A stretch of DNA of 64,000 nucleotides from Deltaproteobacteria bacterium. Lineage in GTDB: Bacteria > Myxococcota_A > Polyangia > Nannocystales > Nannocystaceae. This document shows, one piece after another, positions 24,114-34,377 of the stretch. A model generated the notes under the pieces. That model was not told where the DNA came from and did not search any database. It saw nothing but the letters and a program-made list of their open reading frames with translations. Location of the stretch: positions 62,001-126,000 of the forward strand of contig JADJEE010000012.1 of the NCBI GenBank assembly GCA_016709225.1. Reading direction: 5' to 3'. Made by a program: the position numbers and the translations under genes. How positions within the stretch are numbered: position 1 is the first letter of the stretch; every line of letters starts with the position of its first letter.

Positions 24114-25055
24114 ATGCGCATCGCCGTCATCGGAGCCCTCGGTGGGCTCGGCGCCAACGTGGTCCGCGACGCGCTCGCGCGCGGCCATCGGGTGCGCGCA
24201 CTGGTCCGGCGCGAGCCCCCGAGCGATGCGCCTGCCGGCGTCGAGTGGGTCCGCGGCGACGCCCACGACGTCGACACCGTGGCTGCGCTGGTGCGCGGCT
24301 GCGAGGCGCTGGCCCACTGCGCCAACGTGAACATCGGCCCGACGTGGGCCAAGACCGTGCTCGGCATGCTCGACACGGCGATCGCCGGCTGCCGACGTCA
24401 CGACACCAAGCTGGTGTTCCCGGCCAACGTGTGGGTGTTCGGTCGCGGACGACCGGGCGAACGCGTCGACGAACAGGTGCCGTTCTCGCCCTGCTCCGAC
24501 AAGGGCCGCGTGCGCGCGGAGCAGGAGCGACGGATCCGCGTCAGCGGCATCCGCCACGTGATGGTGCGCCTGCCGGAGTTCTACGGGCCGCACGTGGTGA
24601 CGCTGACCGGCCCGATGTTCCGTGCCGCGCTGCGCGGCGACACCGTGCGGTGGTTCGGCGATCTCGACGCCGAGGTCGAGTTCGTGTTCATGCCCGACGG
24701 TGCGCGCGCGCTGGTCGAGGTGGCGGCCGCGCGCGGCATCGACCGCGGCCTCTTCCACCTCCCCGGCGCGGCCCCGATCACACCGCGGGCCCTGCTCGGC
24801 GAGGCCATTCGCCAGGCCGGCACCGCGTCGAAGCTGCGCGCGCTGCCGCCGTGGCTGGTGCGGACCGCCGGCGTGTTCGCCCCCAAGGCGCGCGCCTTCG
24901 CCGACATCCTGCACCTGTGGGAACACCCGATCGTGCTGGACGGCAGCAAGTACCGCGCACAGTTCGGGGAGCTCCCGGCCACGCCGTACCACGATGGCAT
25001 CGCGCACACCTTGGCGTGGCTGCGCGAGCACCTCGACGTGCCCATGTACTACTGA
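24114..25055 (+). CDS. NAD-dependent epimerase/dehydratase-like (extended SDR) protein
   Basis: 313 residues. An N-terminal Rossmann fold has the glycine motif GALGGLGANVV at residues 7-17, followed by RGDAHDVDTVAALVRGCEALAHCA. The usual Y-x-x-x-K catalytic pair is not clear: FSPCSDKGRVRAEQ occupies that place, with the Tyr replaced, so this could be an atypical or non-catalytic reductase. The C-terminal half binds the substrate (RLPEFYGPHVV, PYHDGIAHTLAWL). The context, downstream of a methyltransferase, does not reveal the pathway. Confidence 0.8.
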   Translation: MRIAVIGALGGLGANVVRDALARGHRVRALVRREPPSDAPAGVEWVRGDAHDVDTVAALVRGCEALAHCANVNIGPTWAKTVLGMLDTAIAGCRRHDTKLVFPANVWVFGRGRPGERVDEQVPFSPCSDKGRVRAEQERRIRVSGIRHVMVRLPEFYGPHVVTLTGPMFRAALRGDTVRWFGDLDAEVEFVFMPDGARALVEVAAARGIDRGLFHLPGAAPITPRALLGEAIRQAGTASKLRALPPWLVRTAGVFAPKARAFADILHLWEHPIVLDGSKYRAQFGELPATPYHDGIAHTLAWLREHLDVPMYY

Positions 25056-25077
25056 CCGCGGCCGCGGGTCGTGCCGT

Positions 25078-25698
25078 TCACACGCGACGCCGCTCACCGA
25101 TCACACGCGCAGGGCTGCCGGCCACGATCGCGAAGGCCGGCACGTCGCGCGTGACGATCGCGCCCATGCCGATCACCGCACCGTCGCCGACGCGCACGCC
25201 GTCGGTGATGCCGGCGTTGGCCCCGACCCACACGTCGCGCCCGAGCGTGATGCCGTGCGAGGTCACGGCCTGCTCGGCGATGGGGCGGTCGACTGCGAGC
25301 CCGTGGTCGAAGGCGTAGATCGTCGCACCGGTGGCGATCCGACAGCCATCGCCGATCACGATGCCGGCGGCGCCACCATCGAGGCTCGCACGCGCGTTGA
25401 TGCTCACGCCCGCGCCGATCGTCAGCGGACCGTGCAGGAACGCGAACGCAGCGACGGTGCAACGCGGACCGAACACGATGCCCCGCCGCGGCTCGGCGAA
25501 CACCGCCGCCTCGGGTGCGACGAAGCAGTCCTCACCAAACGTGACCGCCTCGCGCCGCATCAGCTCCGCCTGCAGCTCGACCTGCCACGGTCGCACCCAC
25601 GCCGCGAGCTCCGGCTTGAGCCCGTGGAAGAGCCACGGCATCCACGACAGCCGGCGTTGGTGCTGCTCGCGATAGGGGTCGATGGACTCGGGCTCCAT
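25078..25698 (-). CDS. Left-handed beta-helix acyltransferase (maltose/galactoside O-acetyltransferase-like)
   Basis: 206 residues. After an N-terminal helical cap (PWLFHGLKPELAAWVRPWQ), hexapeptide repeats build a left-handed beta-helix: VFGPRCTVAAFAFLHGPLTIGAGVSI, IVIGDGCRIATGATIYA, ITLGRDVWVGANAGITDGVRVG, AVIGMGAIVTRDVP, ending IVAGSPARVIG. The catalytic-type histidine is in FDHG. The family transfers acetyl groups from acetyl-CoA to sugars or sugar chains; the acceptor here is unknown. Tail-to-tail with the epimerase-like gene. Confidence 0.88.
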   Translation of the reverse strand: MEPESIDPYREQHQRRLSWMPWLFHGLKPELAAWVRPWQVELQAELMRREAVTFGEDCFVAPEAAVFAEPRRGIVFGPRCTVAAFAFLHGPLTIGAGVSINARASLDGGAAGIVIGDGCRIATGATIYAFDHGLAVDRPIAEQAVTSHGITLGRDVWVGANAGITDGVRVGDGAVIGMGAIVTRDVPAFAIVAGSPARVIGERRRV

Positions 25699-25736
25699 GG
25701 GCCGGCGCTAGCACGGCCGAGCGCGTGACGTCCATC

Positions 25737-26690
25737 TCATCGCGACGCGGGCACCGAGCTCCTCGACGCCGCCGGTCGAGCCCGCCCGAAGCGACGCAGG
25801 TGCGCGCGGAGGATCTGCTCGAGCCAGTCGAGCACGGCCCGCACGCGCCGGGGCACCCGCCGCCCGTGGGGATGCAGCAGGAACACCGGCAGCGGCGCCG
25901 CGCGATGGCGAGGCAGGACCTCGACCAGTGCGCCGCTCGCCAGCCGCTCGGCCACGCCGGTGCGGGGCACCTGCACGATGCCGAGGCCAGCATCGCAGGC
26001 CGCCGAGAACGCATCGGCGTTGTTGACGGTGATGGCCGCGCGCATGGGGTGCACGCGATGGCGATGGCCGTCGTGGTACTCGAACTCGGGCACGCCGCTG
26101 CCGAGATCGGCGGCGTAGTTCACCAGCGTGTGGTCATCGAGGTCCTGCAGCGTCCGCGGGATCCCGCGCGCGCGCAGGTAGCTCGCGGCCGCGCAGTTGA
26201 CCAGCTCGAGCTCGCCCAGGCGCAGCGCCACGAGGCCCGAGTCGCGCAGCTTCGCCACACGCACGACGGCGTCGAAGCCCTCGCGCACGACATCGACCAG
26301 ACGATCGGTGGTGGACAGCTGCAGCTCGAGCCGAGGATGACGCGCGAGCAGCTCGGGCAGCCGCGGGATCACGGCGTTGCGCGCGAGCCCGACCGGCAGA
26401 TCGACCCGTACGCGGCCCGCGAGCGCCTCGTCGGCGGCGAACAGGCCCGAGAGTTCCTCGGCCTCCAGCAGCAGTGGCCGCGCGCGCGCCAAGAAGGTCT
26501 CGCCATCGGGGGTGAGCCGAACCGCCCGCGTGGTCCGGTGCAACAGACGCGCACCGACGTCGGCCTCGAGTCGCTGCACCTGCTGCGAGACCCTGGCCTT
26601 GGGCACGCCGAGCTTCGCCGCGGCGCGGGTGAAGCCACCCTGCTCGGCCACGTGCACGAAGGCGCGGACCGTGTCGAGGTCGATCGGCAT
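25737..26690 (-). CDS. LysR-family transcriptional regulator
   Basis: 317 residues. Winged helix-turn-helix at ~1-60 (TVRAFVHVAEQGGFTRAAAKLGVPKARVSQQVQRLEA split across the domain), then the periplasmic-binding-like effector domain (~90-295: LPVGLARNAVIPRLPELLARHP, GFDAVVRVAKLRDSGLVAL). It is transcribed away from an SDR gene with only 74 bases between the starts, the usual LysR arrangement, so it most likely controls that gene and itself. The sequence resembles the AaeR/DsdC-like subgroup of oxidoreductase regulators only in general form. Confidence 0.92.
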   Translation of the reverse strand: MPIDLDTVRAFVHVAEQGGFTRAAAKLGVPKARVSQQVQRLEADVGARLLHRTTRAVRLTPDGETFLARARPLLLEAEELSGLFAADEALAGRVRVDLPVGLARNAVIPRLPELLARHPRLELQLSTTDRLVDVVREGFDAVVRVAKLRDSGLVALRLGELELVNCAAASYLRARGIPRTLQDLDDHTLVNYAADLGSGVPEFEYHDGHRHRVHPMRAAITVNNADAFSAACDAGLGIVQVPRTGVAERLASGALVEVLPRHRAAPLPVFLLHPHGRRVPRRVRAVLDWLEQILRAHLRRFGRARPAASRSSVPASR

Positions 26691-26764
26691 TGTCTGATCT
26701 CGTGCGTCAGTGTGTCGTGTTTATGCGCCTTCCGCAATCCACCGGATCGACGAAGACTGGCGCC
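26691..26764. promoter_or_regulatory. Divergent LysR/SDR control region
   Basis: 74 bases between the divergent starts. It contains GTGCGTCAGTGTGTCG and the A/T-rich GTGTTTATGCGCC, unusual in this high-GC DNA. A LysR box (T-N11-A dyad) would be expected here; the half-similar GTGCGTCA and GTGTCGTG steps are candidates but not a clean palindrome. Confidence 0.4.
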
Positions 26765-27550
26765 ATGACCGAGCGAACCACCCCCGCATCGAAGCCCGTC
26801 ACCCTCGCCCTCGTCACCGGCGGCAGCCGTGGACTCGGCCGCAGCATGGCCTTGCACCTCGCCGCCCGCGGCACCGATGTGATCCTCACCTACCGCACCA
26901 ACGAGGCCGAGGCCCAGCGCGTCGTGGAGCTGATCCGCGGCCAGGGCCGCAAGGCGGTCGCGTTGCAGCTCGACGTCGCCGACGCCAGCAGCTTCGCCGC
27001 ATTCGTCGAGCGGGTGCGCGGGCAGCTGCGCGAGCAATGGCAGCGCGCCGACCTCGACGCGCTGGTGAACAACGCCGGCAACGGGGCCTACGCGCCGTTT
27101 GCCGAGACCACCGAGGCGCAGTTCGACGACATGGTCGCCACCCATCTGAAGGGCCCCTTCTTCCTGACGCAGCGCCTGTTGCCACTGGTCGCCGCCGGCG
27201 GCCGCATCCTCAACGTGTCGAGCGGCCTCGCCCGCTTCTCGCTGCCGGGCTACGCCGCCTACGCGGCGGTCAAGGGCGCCGTCGAGGTGCTCACGCGCTA
27301 TCAAGCCGTCGAGCTCGGAGCCCGCGGCATCACGGTCAACACGCTGGCCCCCGGCGCAATCGAGACCGACTTCGGTGGCGGTGCGGTGCGCGACAACCCG
27401 CAGCTCAACGCGATGATCGCCGGTCAGACCGCGCTCGGCCGCGTCGGCGTCGCCGACGACATCGGTGGCGCCGTGGCAATGCTGCTGGCGCCCGAGAACC
27501 GCTGGCTCAACGGCCAGCGCATCGAAGTCTCCGGCGGCATCCACCTGTGA
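26765..27550 (+). CDS. Short-chain dehydrogenase/reductase
   Basis: 261 residues. Cofactor loop TGGSRGLGRSMA, then LVNNAGNGAYAPF, Ser in VSSGLARFSLPGY, and the catalytic YAAYAAVKGA (Tyr, Lys). GGIHL at the end is typical of FabG-like SDRs. An NADPH preference is suggested by the basic TYRTNEAEAQR after strand 2. The substrate is unknown. It lies divergent to a LysR regulator, which probably induces it. Confidence 0.93.
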   Translation: MTERTTPASKPVTLALVTGGSRGLGRSMALHLAARGTDVILTYRTNEAEAQRVVELIRGQGRKAVALQLDVADASSFAAFVERVRGQLREQWQRADLDALVNNAGNGAYAPFAETTEAQFDDMVATHLKGPFFLTQRLLPLVAAGGRILNVSSGLARFSLPGYAAYAAVKGAVEVLTRYQAVELGARGITVNTLAPGAIETDFGGGAVRDNPQLNAMIAGQTALGRVGVADDIGGAVAMLLAPENRWLNGQRIEVSGGIHL

Positions 27551-27558
27551 TGCAGGTA

Positions 27559-28887
27559 CTAGTCGTCGACCGCGCGGTGCCAGGCGTCGATCGCTCGGCT
27601 GCGCCCCTGCGCCGCGAGCTCTCGGGCGGAGGCTGCGGCCTGATCGGCAAACGCCGTGAGTTGCTCGGGTGACGCCGCGCCCTTGACCGCCGCGACCTCG
27701 TCGTCGACCACGCCGGTGAAGCCGAGCACCGCGCGCCCCGAGGACGTTTGCGCCAACTCGCCGCGCCAGTCGATCTTGGCCATCGTGCGCAACAGGTAGC
27801 CGCCGACGATCCGCGCGACCAGCAGCTTGTCGGTGATCTTGCGCAGTGCCGCGTCCGGGTCGCGGTCCTCGAGTGCAGCGATGGTGTCGCGCACCAGCTG
27901 CCGCTCGTCATCGCCGAGCAGCGGGCTGGCCTCGAGCTTGCGCAGGTTGGCAAGCGCGCGCTCCGGATCTTCGCGACGGATGCCGACGTAGGCACCGATG
28001 AGCCACACACCCTCGTCCTCGAGTCCGAGCGTCTGCGCGTCGGCGAGCCCGGCCTCGAGATCGACGAGCGCCTCGTCCTCGCGCTCGAGCTCGAGGCGGA
28101 CGAGCCCCCGCAGCAGCACGCCCGGCAGGTGCCACTGCGCGTGGACGAGCGCCGGCTCGGGAGCCGGTGGTGCCATCGTCTCGATGAACGCCTGCAGCTC
28201 GTCACCATGTCCCTCGAGGTCGTCGAGGTACGCGGTGAGTGCCTCGTCGGCGAGGTTGGGCCAGTGGTACTGGTAGAACGTGCCGGCCCTGAGCAACCGC
28301 GCCAACAGCCGCACGCCGACCACGTCGATGCTCGCGGGCTCGAGCTGCGAGAGCTCGTAGACCACGAACGGCCGCGGCGCGGCCTGGCTGGCCGACCACA
28401 GGGTCGCGAGCACCAGGTGCTCCCAGTCGGGGCCGTACCACGGCAGCACCGCGTTCGCGCTCCGCGGGTCCCCCGACGCGGTCAGGAACTGCTGCAGCAG
28501 CGTGGGGTAGTCGTCCTCTTCGGTCACGCGCAGCTCACCGCGCAGGTCGTAGAAATCCTGCGCCAACGCGATGTAGTCCCGCGGCGCGAGCGTCGGCACG
28601 CCCTCGCTCGACGCCGTGGGTCGCAGCAGCCGCGTGAAGATGCCGGCGCTGAGGCGCCGGATCTCGCTGGCGGAGGGATCGATCGCCGCGCCGGGCTCGA
28701 CCGGCGCCGAGCGCAGCGTGATCTTGAGCCCGCGGTACAGCACCGTCTCGGGCGACTCGGTCAGCTCCCGCAGCTCTCGACGTTCGCGCTCGATCGGCGT
28801 CTCGCAGGTGGTGAAGCCGCACGCGACCACGAAGAGCAGAATCACGGCGGCGACGGTGCGCGCGGCGGGGGACGGCGAACCCGGCAT
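27559..28887 (-). CDS. Lipoprotein with helical repeat domain, unknown
   Basis: 442 residues from the ATG at 28887. Signal peptide with lipobox LLFVVAC at residues 17-23, then a soluble, mainly helical protein (RRELRELTESPETVLYRGLKI, DYIALAQDFYDLRGEL, LRGLVRLELEREDEALVDLEAGLADAQTLG). The last part has TPR-like helix pairs. A -10-like TACGAT lies six bases before this ATG, supporting it over the in-frame ATG at 28932. It is probably a periplasmic scaffold. No family recognised. Tail-to-tail with the SDR gene. Confidence 0.75.
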   Translation of the reverse strand: MPGSPSPAARTVAAVILLFVVACGFTTCETPIERERRELRELTESPETVLYRGLKITLRSAPVEPGAAIDPSASEIRRLSAGIFTRLLRPTASSEGVPTLAPRDYIALAQDFYDLRGELRVTEEDDYPTLLQQFLTASGDPRSANAVLPWYGPDWEHLVLATLWSASQAAPRPFVVYELSQLEPASIDVVGVRLLARLLRAGTFYQYHWPNLADEALTAYLDDLEGHGDELQAFIETMAPPAPEPALVHAQWHLPGVLLRGLVRLELEREDEALVDLEAGLADAQTLGLEDEGVWLIGAYVGIRREDPERALANLRKLEASPLLGDDERQLVRDTIAALEDRDPDAALRKITDKLLVARIVGGYLLRTMAKIDWRGELAQTSSGRAVLGFTGVVDDEVAAVKGAASPEQLTAFADQAAASARELAAQGRSRAIDAWHRAVDD

Positions 28888-28966
28888 CGGCGGATCGTAA
28901 CGCTCCACGGGCGTCGGGGGCTCCGGGACCATGCGAATCCTCCGACAACCGCGGATGAAAGCCGTG

Positions 28967-30001
28967 TCAGCTGCCGGCCGCGAGCGCGGCGATCTCCTCG
29001 GGCGGGAGCACGCGTCCGTACAGCCGCACGTCATCGAGTGCGCCGTGGAGGAAGCGCGCGATGCCGATGTCGCCGTGCTCGTCGTCGCAGCCGAGGTAGA
29101 CCGGCTGCTCATCGACCTCGTAGAGCGAATTGTCGACCTCGTCGATCAACACGCCGTCCTGCCACAGCTGCATGTGCGCGCCGTCCCAGGTGCCGACCAC
29201 GTGGCTCCACTGTTCATCGGGCAACGGCGTGGTGAGGGTGCCGCCCGTGTCGTCGACCAAGCCGACGTGGAAGCGCGCGACGTCGACATCGGACGCGTCG
29301 ACGGTGACCGCCAGCCGCCAGCTGTTGTAGGGCAGATCGCCGACCGGCTTGGTGACTGCGCCCATGAACCCGTAGCCGGTGCCCTGGCGTTGCACCCACG
29401 CCGCGAGCGAGAACCCATCCTCGAGTCGGAGCGCGTCGACGAAACCGAAAACCGCACAGTCGTCGACGCCGTCGAACTGCGCCCCATTGCCCACGCGCCC
29501 CGGCACCACCGCGGGGCAGGTCTCGGTTCCGCAGACAGCGACACCACCGAGACTACCGGCGTTCTCGAAGCCCTCGGTCGACGCCGCCTCGAACTCGAAC
29601 CACAGCAGAGGCTCGCTCGGCACCGGCGTGCCGGTGGTGCTGCCGACCGAGGTGGTATCGAGCGACCCACCCGACGAGCTCTCGCCGACGACGCCCGAGC
29701 TCTCGAGCGCGCCGACGGTGCTGCTGCTGCTGCCGAGCCCACCGGAGTCGGCGACTGCGCCGGTGCTGCCGGCCCACGGCACGCACATGCCGGACAGGCC
29801 ACCGCTGTGCGCCCCATAGCGCTGCCCGGAGTCGCAGGCCACGTCGGGGAAGCTGCACACCGACTCGGGCTGACACACGCCGTCGCCACCGGCACCACGG
29901 CACTCGTCATCGCTCGCACACGCAAACCGCTCGAGCGTGCATGCACCGAACGAGAGCGGCGTGCAGACGCACGCCAGCCCGATGGCCGCCACTCGCAGCA
30001 T
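28967..30001 (-). CDS. Lipoprotein with LamG/concanavalin-like domain
   Basis: 344 residues. The signal peptide ends at SFGAC. Residues ~30-70 are a Cys-rich stretch (CASDDECRG, GVCQPESVCSFPDVACDSG). A Ser/Gly/Thr linker (~75-130) leads to a LamG-type jelly-roll (~140-335): LLWFEFE, NGAQFDGVDDCAVFGFVDAL, FSLAAWVQRQGTG, NSWRLAVTVD, WSHVVGTWDGAHMQLWQDGVLID, GALDDVRLYGRVLPPEEIAAL. LamG domains bind carbohydrates or proteins. Surface adhesin or binding role likely. TAGCCT lies 11 bases before the ATG; a GTG at 30022 is an alternative start. Confidence 0.88.
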   Translation of the reverse strand: MLRVAAIGLACVCTPLSFGACTLERFACASDDECRGAGGDGVCQPESVCSFPDVACDSGQRYGAHSGGLSGMCVPWAGSTGAVADSGGLGSSSSTVGALESSGVVGESSSGGSLDTTSVGSTTGTPVPSEPLLWFEFEAASTEGFENAGSLGGVAVCGTETCPAVVPGRVGNGAQFDGVDDCAVFGFVDALRLEDGFSLAAWVQRQGTGYGFMGAVTKPVGDLPYNSWRLAVTVDASDVDVARFHVGLVDDTGGTLTTPLPDEQWSHVVGTWDGAHMQLWQDGVLIDEVDNSLYEVDEQPVYLGCDDEHGDIGIARFLHGALDDVRLYGRVLPPEEIAALAAGS

Positions 30002-30208
30002 GTCCGACCGCCAGGCTAGCACGCCGTTGGTCTCGCCGCTGCGCGATGGGCCTGCCGCGAGTGTCGTGCGCGCTACCGCGAGTGCGGCCGCGCGACCCCG
30101 ATCGTCGTCGCGACGCCTGCGAATCGTTGGATTCGCGAGGCCACGAGAGTGGCGGCCTCGCGCACCGATGCCCGCCCGCGCTCCGCCACCTACGGCGCGA
30201 CGCCTGGG

Positions 30209-32854
<2,646 letters not shown>

Positions 32855-32937
32855 GGGTCGCGAGCGGCAATCAAACCACGGCCGCGCCCGCTTGTACCCC
32901 TGCCGCGCCGGGTCGCCGGGGGTTTGCACGCAGGCCC
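32855..32937. promoter_or_regulatory. Divergent kinase/activator control region
   Basis: 83 bases separate the two predicted GTG starts. There is no clear TAnnnT box with a good -35 on either side, nor a -24/-12 sigma-54 element. If the starts are shifted upstream the region would overlap coding sequence on one side. Confidence 0.35.
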
Positions 32938-34257
32938 GTGACAGACGCCGCGGTCTCGCGCCACACTGGCACCCTTCCCGTGGCCGAATCCGACGACGCC
33001 GCGACCCGCCCGAGCGTCGCCAGCAGCAGCGGCGCCCCCTGCCTGGTGGTGTTCGACGAGCAGGGCCTGCGACAGATCGCCCTGAACGACGGCGCCGAGC
33101 TTCGCATCGGGCGCGGCGCCGACGTCGAGGTGCGCCTCGATCGCGAGGCGATCTCGCGACGCCACGCGGTGCTGCGGGTGGGCCCGCCGATGACGATCGA
33201 AGATCTCGGCAGCAGCAACGGCACCCGCGTCGCCGGCGTGCGACTGCCCGCCAACGTGCCGACGCCGATCGCCCCCGGCGACGTGATCGCGATCGGCGAG
33301 GTCACGCTCTTGGTGCAGGGCGCCAGCGGCACACGCGGCGGCGGCAACATGGTCCGCGTCGGGGGTGCCGGCCTGGCCGACGACGACGTGCTGCGACGCA
33401 TCGCCCACAGCGACATCAACGTGCTCCTCTTCGGCGAGACCGGCGTCGGCAAGGAGGTGATGGCCAAGAACCTCCACGAGCGCTCGCGCCGGGCCGGCGG
33501 TCCGCTGGTCGCGATCAACTGCGGTGCGGTGCCCGACCACCTGCTCGAGAGCGAGCTGTTCGGGCACGAGGCTGGCGCGTTCACGGGCGCGACCACGACC
33601 AAGCCGGGTCTGCTCGAGACCGCCGGTGGCGGCACCGTGTTCCTCGACGAGGTCGGTGAGTTGCCTGCGGCGGCACAGGTGAAGCTGCTGCGCGTGATCG
33701 AGGAGCGCAAGCTCGTGCGCGTCGGAGGGATCGCGTCGCGCAGCATCGACGTGCGATTCCTGGCCGCCACCCACCGCGATCTGCGGGCCGACGTCACCGC
33801 CGGCCGTTTCCGCGAGGATCTCTACTACCGCCTGTCCGGCATCACACTGGCGATACCGCCGCTGCGCGAGCGTCTCGGCGAGCTCGCGGGTCTGGTCGAG
33901 CAATTCGTGGCGACCGCGAGTGCGCGCCTCGACCGTTCGCCGCCATCGGTCGCGCCGGCCACGGTCGCGCGGCTGCGCAGCCACGCCTGGCCGGGCAACA
34001 TTCGCGAGCTCCGCAACGTGCTCGATCGTGGGCTGGTGTTGTGCGGCGGCGACGTGCTGTTGCCGGAGCACATCGTCTTCGACGCGGTGTCGACGACGAC
34101 TGCGCCCGCCGACGACGAGCGCGGTCGAATCCTCGCCGCGCTCGCGTCGTGCGCCGGCAACCAGACCCGCGCGGCGGAGCTGCTGGGTATCGCTCGCAAG
34201 ACGCTGGGCCTGCGCATGGACGCGCTCGGCATTCCGCGGCCCCAGAAGAGCCGGTGA
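32938..34257 (+). CDS. FHA-domain sigma-54-dependent transcriptional activator
   Basis: 439 residues. FHA domain at ~40-118 (LRIGRGADVEVRL, AISRRHAVLR, DLGSSNGTRVAG), which binds phosphothreonine. AAA+ domain at ~135-370: Walker A GETGVGKE, sigma-54 contact loop GAFTGA at ~212, Walker B GGGTVFLDEVGELP, and REDLYYRLSG. C-terminal Fis-type helix-turn-helix at ~395-435 (QTRAAELLGIARKTLGLRM). All residues needed to drive sigma-54 promoters are present. Myxobacteria use such proteins as kinase-controlled activators; the divergent TPR kinase is the obvious candidate partner. Start codon (GTG 32938 or 32982) is uncertain. Confidence 0.93.
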   Translation: MTDAAVSRHTGTLPVAESDDAATRPSVASSSGAPCLVVFDEQGLRQIALNDGAELRIGRGADVEVRLDREAISRRHAVLRVGPPMTIEDLGSSNGTRVAGVRLPANVPTPIAPGDVIAIGEVTLLVQGASGTRGGGNMVRVGGAGLADDDVLRRIAHSDINVLLFGETGVGKEVMAKNLHERSRRAGGPLVAINCGAVPDHLLESELFGHEAGAFTGATTTKPGLLETAGGGTVFLDEVGELPAAAQVKLLRVIEERKLVRVGGIASRSIDVRFLAATHRDLRADVTAGRFREDLYYRLSGITLAIPPLRERLGELAGLVEQFVATASARLDRSPPSVAPATVARLRSHAWPGNIRELRNVLDRGLVLCGGDVLLPEHIVFDAVSTTTAPADDERGRILAALASCAGNQTRAAELLGIARKTLGLRMDALGIPRPQKSR

Positions 34258-34377
34258 ACGAGAGCCGCTGGACCCGCCGCCGCGCGCCGGGGCCGGTGGA
34301 TTCGACCCGATTGCGCGATCGAACGCATGATTGCGCGACGATCGAAACATGGCGCCGATTCTCGATACGATGCGGAC